Positions 1-7,705 of a DNA stretch of 33,564 nt are shown in pieces. This DNA comes from CAKOSP01 sp964369845 (lineage in GTDB: Bacteria > Bacillota_I > Bacilli_A > RF39 > UBA660), in NCBI GenBank assembly GCA_964369845.1, contig CAYJFJ010000011.1, forward strand, positions 1 through 33,564, read 5' to 3'. The notes beneath the pieces were generated by a model, which was not told the DNA's origin, did no database searches, and saw only the letters and a program-made list of their open reading frames with translations. Position 1 is the first letter of the stretch. Each line of letters opens with the position of its first letter. The position numbers and the translations under genes are program-made.

Positions 1-2
1 TT

Positions 3-56
3 CAAATTGCTGGAATTATAAGTATTGTTATAGGTTTATTTATGATTATTCAATAA
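3..56 (+). CDS. C-terminal end of a membrane protein (partial)
   Basis: The reading frame open at the window edge ends with a run of hydrophobic residues (IAGIISIVIGLFMIIQ) and a TAA stop. This looks like the last transmembrane helix of a protein whose gene starts upstream. Gly/Ile-rich ends of this kind occur in DUF4190-like small membrane proteins, but 17 residues cannot establish a family. A separate promoter follows at 105-133, so it is probably not co-transcribed with the next gene. Confidence 0.4.
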   Translation, partial: QIAGIISIVIGLFMIIQ

Positions 57-104
57 TTAGTAAAATTTAGATTTCGTTATTTAAAATATATTTTACTAAA
101 TACA

Positions 105-133
105 TTGTCAAAAGTTATTAAATAAGTTATAAT
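105..133 (+). promoter_or_regulatory. Sigma-A type promoter for the PH-like gene
   Basis: A -35 box TTGTCA (105-110) and a perfect -10 box TATAAT (128-133) are separated by exactly 17 bases. This places the start of transcription near 140, just before the ribosome binding site GGAGGT at 147-152 and the ATG at 157. Confidence 0.7.
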
Positions 134-156
134 TCTAAAGGAAATTGGAGGTAAAG

Positions 157-531
157 ATGTTTACAAGAAATATAGAAAAAATTGAAAAAGATTATAAAGC
201 AGCTAAGTATATTAGTGAAGATGAGAAAGTAGAAAAGTGGGTTCAAGCTACTAAAAGAACTAAAATTGGTCCATTCCCGGTGTATGAAAAAAGTGAAAGT
301 ATTTATACAAATAAGCAAATAATTATTGCAACAGGGTTTTTAGGTATAGATAAAGTTCCTTATGCTAATATAACTGCAATTAAAACTGCTAAAATGTATT
401 TCTTTTTAAATATGATAATTGATATTGAATACACAGATGAAAAAGGAAAAACAAAAAGATTAGCTTGGGCTACTCAAAAAAGAAGTGAATTGATCAATTA
501 TATTGAAGAAAAAAGGAAAGCAAATAAGTAA
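157..531 (+). CDS. Small bacterial PH-domain-like protein
   Basis: A 124-residue soluble protein. The frame is open from a TTG at 145, but GGAGGT at 147-152 lies inside that extension and is correctly spaced for ATG 157, so I place the start there. The N-terminal third is charged and helical. The middle (VYEKSESIYTNKQIIIATGF, then a conserved-looking KVPYANITAIKTAK) has the alternating strand pattern of bacterial PH-like (bPH/YokE-type) domains, and a Lys-rich helix ends the protein. No catalytic motif is visible. It has its own promoter. The membrane protein downstream starts 55 bases later with no clear terminator between, so the two may be co-transcribed. The domain call rests on pattern only. 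Confidence 0.6.
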   Translation: MFTRNIEKIEKDYKAAKYISEDEKVEKWVQATKRTKIGPFPVYEKSESIYTNKQIIIATGFLGIDKVPYANITAIKTAKMYFFLNMIIDIEYTDEKGKTKRLAWATQKRSELINYIEEKRKANK

Positions 532-586
532 TTATTTGTTTTTTAAAGAATTTTGATTAAAAATATTTTAAATTAAAGGAGGATTT

Positions 587-1420
587 ATGAAAGGAAAAAT
601 TAAATCAGTTATGATGCCTGTAGGAATAATTTTACTTGCATTACTGTTATTTGTTCCAAGTTTATTAAATGAAGGAACATTAACAAAGGAATATAGTGCA
701 AATCAAAGTATTAATGTACTTGAAATTGTGTACAACTATATACTTGCTAATTCTTTAATTACAGGAATTGTGTTTATTCTATTAATTGTATATATTATAT
801 TAATTAATGTAAATTTGATAATTAAAAGTAGAAAGAATAAAGAAGATAAAGAAACTTATAAGTTCACAAATATTTTACTACTTTTAAATAAGAGAAGAAT
901 AAGTAAATATTTCAGTGTAGATGATAAAGAAGTATATAATAGAAGATTAGAAGTTGCTTCATCATTTATAACTTTAATATTAGCAGTTATTTTTATTCCT
1001 ATATCTTTTATGTTTGTTATAGATGTTAATCCAACGATATTACCTAAAATTAATTCAGGGATTAGTGCTATTGAAGAAAAAGAATATATTACAAAAGAAT
1101 TATATATAACTAGCACAACTGAAGATAATATTGGACGTTTAGCTGATATTAGAATAATAGATAGTAATGATAAAATAACAGTAGTAACTGTTTATGATCC
1201 TGAATTAAAAGAGGAATATAAATTGTTTTATCCAAATACAAGTTTAAGTATTCCATTTGAAACATTATATACAATACTAGATCCAGAAGTATTAAAAGAA
1301 ATGGGTAATAGTCAGTATCAAATAAATATGATTTTAGAAAATGCTGAAGGAAAAAATGATTTAGCTTTATTACACGAAATAACATATGAAGAAAATACAG
1401 GAATGATAATTGTTGAATAA
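587..1420 (+). CDS. Unknown protein with three predicted membrane helices
   Basis: A 277-residue protein starting at ATG 587 behind a strong ribosome binding site (AAAGGAGG, 576-583). Hydrophobic segments lie at about residues 7-27, 54-77 and 125-147. A basic stretch (KSRKNKEDK) follows the second segment, and the last ~130 residues are hydrophilic, acidic and probably extracytoplasmic. I see no known catalytic motif and do not recognise the family. It is closed by a clear terminator directly after its stop. Confidence 0.7.
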   Translation: MKGKIKSVMMPVGIILLALLLFVPSLLNEGTLTKEYSANQSINVLEIVYNYILANSLITGIVFILLIVYIILINVNLIIKSRKNKEDKETYKFTNILLLLNKRRISKYFSVDDKEVYNRRLEVASSFITLILAVIFIPISFMFVIDVNPTILPKINSGISAIEEKEYITKELYITSTTEDNIGRLADIRIIDSNDKITVVTVYDPELKEEYKLFYPNTSLSIPFETLYTILDPEVLKEMGNSQYQINMILENAEGKNDLALLHEITYEENTGMIIVE

Positions 1421-1423
1421 TTG

Positions 1424-1448
1424 AAATCGAAGTTTACTTCGTTTTTTT
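1424..1448 (+). terminator. Rho-independent terminator
   Basis: Stem CGAAG (1428-1432) and CTTCG (1437-1441) with loop TTTA, followed by seven T residues (1442-1448). The flanking AAA can extend the stem with the T tract. It lies a few bases past the stop of the membrane protein gene. Confidence 0.85.
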
Positions 1449-1582
1449 GTTATAAAATGGAATTGCTACTAAAACTAAGGAAGTTGGAGAAAAAACGATT
1501 AAAACATTGGATAAATTGGAAGATTAACACAAAACTCAAGAATAAAAGATTTGTTTTTGAAAAAGATTTCTTTTAAATTGAA

Positions 1583-1857
1583 ATGCAATAATTAGAAAAA
1601 AATAATAAAAACAAAACTTTTGAAGATATAAAACATATTCATGAAGGTGGAACTTGATGTTGGTATGCAAGAGAATTGTGAAAAGTATTGAAATATAAAG
1701 AATGGTGTAATTTTTTAAAGGTAATTAAGAAAGCTATTTCAATATTAAAAAATAGTCTTTCCTTAAAAGAGGAATGAGTTGTTGAAGTCAATATGCCAAT
1801 TATTTCCAGAAAGGTAAATAATGTAAATATTTTAAATATCTATTACTATCTATAAAA
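1583..1857 (+). pseudogene. Decayed DinD-like (DNA-damage-inducible protein D) gene fragment
   Basis: One frame reads K-T-F-E-D-I-K-H-I at about 1610-1640, then C-W-Y-A-R-E-L, K-V-L-K-Y-K-E-W and N-F-L-K-V-I-K-K-A. This is the conserved N-terminal pattern of the DinD/BRO-N-like family, and V-V-E-V-N and a decayed R-Y-A-C-Y-L-like stretch follow in the expected order. The frame is interrupted by stops at 1589 (TAA), 1655, 1679 and 1775 (TGA), and ends at about 1857. No intact continuation is present. The DinD assignment is from remembered family motifs. The gene is clearly not functional. Such genes are often mobile or phage-borne, which fits the low coding density around it. Confidence 0.6.
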
Positions 1858-2120
1858 TACTTAATTAAATTATGTTGTTCTTTCATTAAAGGATTATAAT
1901 TTGCCATAAGACAAGCTTCTTTCAATTGACAAATAAAACTCGTGATATTTAATAATAAAAATAAAAAATAAGTATCAAATGACTTCGCCAGTGGGGCATC
2001 ACTTCTTATATAAAAAAGAAGCAATCAAAAATCAGGAATAAATTCTTGTTTGTATAAAAAAGGTAGCTTACAAATAAAATCTAAAAGAATTAAAAAAATA
2101 TTGTATAAATCAAATTATAG
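1858..2120. other. Gene-poor stretch beyond the DinD relic
   Basis: No convincing gene. A 74-codon frame on the minus strand (1800-2024) has no ribosome binding site, overlaps the relic and resembles nothing I know. A locally GC-richer segment (about 1983-2007) stands out. The stretch probably holds further decayed mobile or phage DNA. The promoter of the next gene must lie near its right end, but I cannot pick a good -35/-10 pair. Confidence 0.4.
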
Positions 2121-2147
2121 ATGTATAATGAACATAGGAGGAATATA

Positions 2148-3698
2148 ATGAATAAATTTATAAAAACCAGTTTACTTTTTGCCACTCTATTTATGTTTAT
2201 GTTAATTGGTAGTGATGAAGTAAATGCATCATCTTTATTTTTTGAAGATGAAACGGGGGTTATAAAGATAACTGAACTTGATATGGGTGATTTGCCATAC
2301 AATACGTCAGTTACTAAAACAATTACTATTGTAAACGAGACAACAGAAAATGTAACAATTAGCAATCTTAGGTTAGCGAATCCAGATAAATATGAGATTG
2401 TGGGAACACCTGCAACAGTAGTATCAGCACATAGTGAGATTACTATTCAAATAAAAAATATAGCAGGAATAAGTGTCTCATCTACACCTTTTGAAACTAC
2501 TTTATCATTTACTGCAAATGATGGCATTAGTGGGAATGAAATTGTAGAACTTCCAATTACTGGAATGATTGTACCAGTAAAACTTTCTAAAGTAACAGTA
2601 GCTGGAACTTACACATATACAACAAATTCTGGTGGTGCCGCACTTACCCATACTTTTAATTTTACAGGATATGATAATGCATTAATGAGTATGAGTGGTG
2701 ATACAAGTGGTACTGATGCAGGAGATTATACTACTATAATTTCACTGGTTGATACAATAAATTATACATGGGATGATGGGACAACAGAACCTTTACAATT
2801 AAATGTTAATATAGCTAAGTCAGATGGAGAACCAAGTTTACCGGATAATTATAATAATGCTAAAATAGGAGATAAAGTATCAACTATTCATTTAATGGAG
2901 GATTGGGTATGGACTAATCCAAATGAGACAATTAAAGAGGGGAGTCATCGATATTCAATTACCTATGTGGGTGGTAATTATAATGGAACTTTTGTTAGAG
3001 AAAACAAAACACCTATAATTGGAGTTAAGGCTCATAAAATAAATCTAGATGAAGATTCAAATGTCTCATTTGATCAAACAAGTGGATATGAGGTATTAGA
3101 TGGACATGAAACTACTTTATTTTTATTTATTGAAAATGGATATGAACTTATATCAGTAAAAGTAAATGGTGTTGAGCAAACATTAATTGAAAGTTTCACA
3201 TATATTTTAAAAATTACTGATGTTACACAAGAAACTTTTGTTGAAGTAGAAACTAGAAGACTTATTAATTCTCTTATAGAGCCGACTGAGGTTCCTGTAG
3301 TTAAAGTAGGAACTGATCAAACTTTAAAATTTACATTTGATAAAAAGATGTCGTGGCTTTATGTGAATGAGTCTTATATAAATGGTCAGTTTTATACATA
3401 TGAGCAAACAATGGAATTGTTTAATTTTACAACAGGAGATACATTTGGTGTTGAAGTTAAAAGTGAATATTTAAAAACTTTACCTGCAGGTACTTATAAT
3501 GTTGAAATAATATTAGCATCAGGGGAATTGACAGAATTTTCTTTTATAATTGAAGAAGAAACTGTTGCACCTGAGGTAACTGAACCTGAAACGAATAATC
3601 CAAATACTGGAGATAATATTGTAATATATGTTTCTGTGATGGTAATATCGGTAGTGGGTTTTGTAGGATTTTCGAAATTCAAAAATAAAAAGATTTAA
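2148..3698 (+). CDS. Secreted surface protein with NPxTG-type C-terminal anchor
   Basis: A 516-residue protein. The frame is open from 2121, but AGGAGG at 2136-2141 points to ATG 2148, which also gives a normal signal peptide: a lysine, then a hydrophobic core SLLFATLFMFMLIGS and a likely cleavage after NAS near residue 28. The ectodomain is Thr/Asn/Val-rich and looks like tandem beta-sandwich (Ig-like) modules. The end holds NPNTGDN, a hydrophobic helix (IVIYVSVMVISVVGFVGF) and a basic tail KFKNKK. This is the layout of a sortase signal, with NPxTG in place of LPxTG. Whether a sortase processes it, or it simply stays membrane-anchored, cannot be told from the window. No sortase gene is nearby. 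It lies alone between two gene-poor stretches. Confidence 0.75.
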   Translation: MNKFIKTSLLFATLFMFMLIGSDEVNASSLFFEDETGVIKITELDMGDLPYNTSVTKTITIVNETTENVTISNLRLANPDKYEIVGTPATVVSAHSEITIQIKNIAGISVSSTPFETTLSFTANDGISGNEIVELPITGMIVPVKLSKVTVAGTYTYTTNSGGAALTHTFNFTGYDNALMSMSGDTSGTDAGDYTTIISLVDTINYTWDDGTTEPLQLNVNIAKSDGEPSLPDNYNNAKIGDKVSTIHLMEDWVWTNPNETIKEGSHRYSITYVGGNYNGTFVRENKTPIIGVKAHKINLDEDSNVSFDQTSGYEVLDGHETTLFLFIENGYELISVKVNGVEQTLIESFTYILKITDVTQETFVEVETRRLINSLIEPTEVPVVKVGTDQTLKFTFDKKMSWLYVNESYINGQFYTYEQTMELFNFTTGDTFGVEVKSEYLKTLPAGTYNVEIILASGELTEFSFIIEEETVAPEVTEPETNNPNTGDNIVIYVSVMVISVVGFVGFSKFKNKKI

Positions 3699-3720
3699 GT
3701 GAATACTTAAATTTTTTTTT
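3693..3720 (+). terminator. Rho-independent terminator
   Basis: Stem ATTTAAGT (3693-3700) and ACTTAAAT (3705-3712) with loop GAAT, then at least eight T residues. The stop codon of the surface protein (3696-3698) lies in the stem. Confidence 0.85.
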
Positions 3721-4040
3721 ATTTAAATCTCTCTCGAACCACTAATAATTAGTTGTTTTTATATAAATAAAATGAACATAGAAAAATTTCAGTAAACTTG
3801 TTCCATATTATATACTGTCTTAAATTCAAATATTAGGGAAATGATGCTTGTACTAATCATGGAGTAGATAAAGATAAACAGGATTAGCACTTTAAAAAGT
3901 ATAATAATATAAATACTTAAAATAGAATTGTTCTGAATAATTAATAGAAGGCATTAATGAGAATAAAAATGGTAGTTTAAATATTATTTTTAAATACCAA
4001 AAAGACTTTTTTTTAGACCTTTACTTTATAAATGGGGGAT
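3721..4040. other. Intergenic stretch without an intact gene
   Basis: No open frame of useful length and no tRNA or riboswitch fold that I can recognise. One frame near 3945-4005 reads like the worn-out tail of a coding region (a short Glu/Asn-rich stretch ending N-I-I-F-K-Y). Ends like that occur in large serine recombinases, but the match is too short to call. It is probably degraded mobile DNA. Confidence 0.35.
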
Positions 4041-4044
4041 AATA

Positions 4045-4053
4045 TGGTATAAT
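4045..4053 (+). promoter_or_regulatory. Extended -10 promoter for the rbgA-rnhB-ltaS-topA operon
   Basis: The sequence TGGTATAAT gives a TGn extension directly before a perfect TATAAT (4048-4053). No good -35 box stands 17 bases upstream, which is usual for extended -10 promoters. Transcription would begin near 4060, about 40 bases before the first gene. Confidence 0.6.
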
Positions 4054-4099
4054 GTTTAAAGAAATTTATGACAAAAAATCAGAAGGAGAGATATAAATT

Positions 4100-5008
4100 A
4101 TGGACATGCATCAAAAAAGAAAAATGCGTAAAGAAAAAGAGCAAACAGAAGAAAAAGAAGTTAAAGGGAAACAGATTCATTGGTATCCTGGTCATATGGC
4201 TAAAACTAAACGTCAAATAAAAGAAAATATAAAACTTATTGATGTTATATATGAAGTCATAGATGCTAGAGTTCCAATGTCTAGTAAAATTGTAGATATT
4301 GAAGATATTGTAAGAACTAAAAAAAGAATTTTAATTATGACTAAAAAGGATTTGTGTGATGTTCCTGCAACTAATAAATGGGTTAAATATTATGAAGAAA
4401 AAGGAATTAATGTTCTTTTAATGGATATGACAAACAATAAAGATTATAAAGAATTATATAGTTTAACTGATAGATTAATGCGTGATGCGCAAAATAAGAG
4501 ACTTGAAAAAGGTCTTAAAGAAAAAGAAATCAAAGTTTTAGTAGTAGGTGCTCCTAATGTTGGCAAAAGTACTTTAATAAATAACTTAGCTGGTAAAGTA
4601 GTGGCTGGCACTGGGAATAAGCCTGGTGTTACAAAACAAATTAACTGGCTTAAAACAAGATTTAATTTATTGCTTTTAGACACTCCTGGTATCTTATGGC
4701 CTAAATTTGAAGAAGAAATAGTGGCTTATAACCTTGCTGCTATGACTGCTATTAAAAGCGATATATTAGATATAAATGATATAGCTTATTATATACTAAG
4801 TGTTTATCAAAAAGCTTACCCTAAAATTTTAGAAGAAAAATATAAAGTAGATTCTACTATTGATATTTATGAAATGTTTGATATAATTGGTAAGGCTATG
4901 GGTGCTACTGTACGTGGAGAGACTGATTATGATAGAGTAAGTAATAGAATCTATAATGATTTAGCTAGTGGAAAGATTAAAGGTATTACATTCGATTTAT
5001 GGAATTAG
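4100..5008 (+). CDS. rbgA: Ribosome biogenesis GTPase RbgA (YlqF)
   Basis: A circularly permuted GTPase that drives late assembly of the 50S ribosomal subunit in Firmicutes. The motifs occur in the permuted order: IHWYPGHM near residues 26-33, G4 TKKD at 81-84, G1 GAPNVGKST at 150-158, the switch Thr in PGVTKQ (about 178) and G3 DTPG at 194-197. A helical RNA-binding C-terminal region follows. At 302 residues it is close to the Bacillus protein. An AAGGAG site at 4083-4088 is about 11 bases from ATG 4100; ATG 4106 is an alternative start. The N-terminus is unusually basic and charged (about 24 residues before the conserved block). Its end overlaps rnhB by 10 bases, the same rbgA-rnhB pairing as in Bacillus. 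Confidence 0.93.
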   Translation: MDMHQKRKMRKEKEQTEEKEVKGKQIHWYPGHMAKTKRQIKENIKLIDVIYEVIDARVPMSSKIVDIEDIVRTKKRILIMTKKDLCDVPATNKWVKYYEEKGINVLLMDMTNNKDYKELYSLTDRLMRDAQNKRLEKGLKEKEIKVLVVGAPNVGKSTLINNLAGKVVAGTGNKPGVTKQINWLKTRFNLLLLDTPGILWPKFEEEIVAYNLAAMTAIKSDILDINDIAYYILSVYQKAYPKILEEKYKVDSTIDIYEMFDIIGKAMGATVRGETDYDRVSNRIYNDLASGKIKGITFDLWN

Positions 5009-5631
5009 ATTTATTAAAATACGAAAAAGAGTTATATAGTGAAGGTTATAAATTTATAGCTGGAACTGATGAGGCTGGAAGAGGTCCCTTAGTGGGCCCG
5101 GTTGTTGCAGCTGCTGTGATTTTACCAATTGGCTATACTCTTGAAGGTTTAAATGATTCTAAAAAATTAACTGAGAAGAAGAGAAATCTTCTTTTTGAAG
5201 TGATAAAAAAAGATGCAATAGCTTATTCAATATCTATTATAGATGAAAAAACTATTGACGAGATAAATATTTATGAGGCTTCTAGACTTGCTATGAATAC
5301 AGCAATAGATAATTTAGCAGTAAAACCAGATTATATTTTAACTGATGCTATGCCTTTAAAAAGAGACAATAGTTTACACATTATAAAAGGTGATGCTAAA
5401 AGTTTGACAATAGCTGCAGCATCTGTTCTAGCTAAAGTTACACGCGATGATATAATGTATGAGCTTGATAAAGAGTATCCTGAGTATGGTTATTCTTCAC
5501 ATAAAGGGTATCCGACGAAAAAACATATTGAAAATTTAGAAAAATATGGTATATTAGATAATTATAGAATGACTTATAAACCTGTAAGTTTAAATATATA
5601 TAAGAAAAGAGGTCAACATGAGAATGTTTAA
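4999..5631 (+). CDS. rnhB: Ribonuclease HII
   Basis: Cleaves the RNA strand of RNA-DNA hybrids, including single ribonucleotides left in DNA. The signature AGTDEAGRGPLVGPVV gives the catalytic D24 and E25. The third acidic residue is in LTDAMPL (D116), and a further one lies in the AKVTRD block (D150). At 210 residues it is slightly short for the family but complete. The start lies inside the end of rbgA, and its own end overlaps the lipoteichoic acid synthase start by 14 bases, so the three are surely translated from one message. Confidence 0.93.
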   Translation: MELDLLKYEKELYSEGYKFIAGTDEAGRGPLVGPVVAAAVILPIGYTLEGLNDSKKLTEKKRNLLFEVIKKDAIAYSISIIDEKTIDEINIYEASRLAMNTAIDNLAVKPDYILTDAMPLKRDNSLHIIKGDAKSLTIAAASVLAKVTRDDIMYELDKEYPEYGYSSHKGYPTKKHIENLEKYGILDNYRMTYKPVSLNIYKKRGQHENV

Positions 5632-7690
5632 TAATGTAAAAATTGTTTTTAGGAGTAAGTGGTTTAAGAATTTTTATTTATATTTGATCACTTTATTTTC
5701 TGTTGAATTAATTTTCTCATTGTTAAGTGGTTTTGATTTAATTGATTGGTCTACTTTTAGAATTTTCATCGGAATTAGTGCATTTTCTTTACTCATGTCT
5801 TTAATAGGATCTTATTTACCTAAATTATGTAGACGTATATTTAGTTTTTCTGTTATTTTTTTATTATCAGCTTATGCTATATTTCAGATTAACATAATTA
5901 AATTTCTTGGAGTTTATGCTTCGCTAAACGCTGCTAGTCAAGCTGGTGCGGTAACTGATTATATATGGGATTTTATAAAAGATTTTAATTTACTGAGTTT
6001 TTTACTTTTAGTTCCTTTTGTGGTATCTTTGGTATTAGTTTTAAAATTTGATAAAAGAAAAGAACTTAAAATTATTGAACTAGATAAAGATAAATTTTTA
6101 AAAGATTCCTTTATTAAACTAGGAGTAGGTATTGTTTTAATTGTTATTACTTCTTTTAATTATTATCAAACGCTTAGTGCAGATTTTATGGTTAGTAAAA
6201 ATCAAACTATAAATTTAGTAAATCTTTTTTCTAATCCGACGCCTCCAACTACTGCTGTAAACAATTTTGGTATATTTGGTTTTTTATATACAGATGTTAA
6301 AAGCAAAATGTTTGGTGTTAAGGAATTTACTTCAATAGTTAATGTAAATAAACCTGCAAGTCCTACTGAGTTCTCTAGAGAATTTGATGATACAGCCTGG
6401 CTTTCATTAGCAGAAAAAGAAGAAGATGAAATATACTCAACTATTCATGATTATCTTTTAAATAATGAAACTACTAGTGTAAATGAATATACTGGTTATT
6501 TTGAAGGTAAAAACATTATAGTAGTAATGATGGAATCAGTAAATGATTTAATTTTAAATGCAGAATATTTTCCTAATTTTGCTACTCTTTTAAATAATGG
6601 GTATTATTACGAAAATAATTATTCGCCCAGAAACAGCTGTCCTACTGGAAATAATGAATTCAGCGGATTAACTGGACTTTATTCAATTTATAATAATTGT
6701 ACTGCAAATTATTATAGAAATAATGTATATCCAGAAAGTATGTTTAATTTATTTAAAGAGGAAAACTATAATGTAGTTTCTATGCATGATTATACTGATC
6801 ACTATTATTATAGAAGTACAATACATCCTAATATGGGAAGTGATGCTTATTATGGTGTGGAAGATTTAGGAATTGAATATGATACAGTTTATGAAGAGTG
6901 GGCTAATGATGCTGAATTTGCAGAAGCTGCAATGGAAATTATGTTTAGTGAATATAATGCATCTGAAGATCCTTTTGCATTATGGCTTACAACAGTATCT
7001 GCTCATCAACCTTATACTGTAGATAGTAAAGAGTCTTTGATTTACGAAGAGTTATTTGCTGATACTGATTATTCTGAAGAGATGAAAAGATATTTGTCTA
7101 AACTTAAAGTAACTGATGACTTTTTTGGAGTTTTACTTGAAACACTAGAAGCTGAAGGGATTTTAGAAGACACTGTTATAGTTGCTTATGGTGATCATTA
7201 TCCTTATGGTCTTGATGAAGATGAAATGAGTGAGATTTTAGATAGATCATTTGATGGTTATGAGGCTGATAGAGTGCCATTTGTGATTTATAACTCTTCT
7301 TTAGAAGAAAAAGTAATTGATGATTATACAACGTTTATGAATATACTTCCTACAGTCGGAAACTTATTTAATTTAAATTATGATCCTAGACTTTATTTTG
7401 GTAAAGATTTATTTAGTCCAGAATATGAATCAAGAGCTGTTTTTTCAGATGGCTCGTGGAAGAATGAAATTGCTTATTATGACGCTAGTGATGGAGAAAT
7501 TACATACTTTACTGCTGAAGTTTATACTGATGAGAAGCTACTTTATATTAATACAAAGATAGCAAATGATTTACAAATCAGCGCACTTATTATAAAATAT
7601 AATTACTTTAATTATTTATACCCAGCTTTAGAGCAAGAAGAAATGCTATTAGTTAAACCTGAAGAAGAGATTGTAGCAAAAGCAGATTAA
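5618..7690 (+). CDS. LtaS-family lipoteichoic acid synthase / phosphoglycerol transferase
   Basis: A 690-residue membrane enzyme of the LtaS/sulfatase superfamily, which polymerises glycerol phosphate from phosphatidylglycerol outside the membrane. Five hydrophobic segments lie at about residues 14-36, 44-67, 73-94, 124-144 and 164-185. An extracellular alkaline-phosphatase-fold domain follows. The metal and nucleophile positions can be matched to LtaS: E306 in VVMMESVN, T343 in CPTGNNEF (the catalytic Thr motif, GKTSDAE in Staphylococcus), and D526-H527 in YGDHYPYG. AGAGG before ATG 5618 supports the start. The Cys-Pro before the nucleophile differs from classical LtaS, so the substrate could be another phosphoglycerol acceptor. 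It lies between rnhB and topA in one operon, so its expression is tied to growth genes. Confidence 0.85.
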   Translation: MRMFNNVKIVFRSKWFKNFYLYLITLFSVELIFSLLSGFDLIDWSTFRIFIGISAFSLLMSLIGSYLPKLCRRIFSFSVIFLLSAYAIFQINIIKFLGVYASLNAASQAGAVTDYIWDFIKDFNLLSFLLLVPFVVSLVLVLKFDKRKELKIIELDKDKFLKDSFIKLGVGIVLIVITSFNYYQTLSADFMVSKNQTINLVNLFSNPTPPTTAVNNFGIFGFLYTDVKSKMFGVKEFTSIVNVNKPASPTEFSREFDDTAWLSLAEKEEDEIYSTIHDYLLNNETTSVNEYTGYFEGKNIIVVMMESVNDLILNAEYFPNFATLLNNGYYYENNYSPRNSCPTGNNEFSGLTGLYSIYNNCTANYYRNNVYPESMFNLFKEENYNVVSMHDYTDHYYYRSTIHPNMGSDAYYGVEDLGIEYDTVYEEWANDAEFAEAAMEIMFSEYNASEDPFALWLTTVSAHQPYTVDSKESLIYEELFADTDYSEEMKRYLSKLKVTDDFFGVLLETLEAEGILEDTVIVAYGDHYPYGLDEDEMSEILDRSFDGYEADRVPFVIYNSSLEEKVIDDYTTFMNILPTVGNLFNLNYDPRLYFGKDLFSPEYESRAVFSDGSWKNEIAYYDASDGEITYFTAEVYTDEKLLYINTKIANDLQISALIIKYNYFNYLYPALEQEEMLLVKPEEEIVAKAD

Positions 7691-7705
7691 AAAGGAGAAA
7701 GAAAA

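Noticed and set aside
1650..1780. Three in-frame TGA codons in the DinD-like frame, suggesting TGA codes for Trp
   Set aside because: The same frame also has TAA, Trp in real genes is TGG, and two genes end at TGA at or within terminator stems (22462-22464 and 31418-31420).
1800..2024. Minus-strand 74-codon frame as a gene
   Set aside because: No ribosome binding site or recognisable motif, and it overlaps the DinD-like relic.
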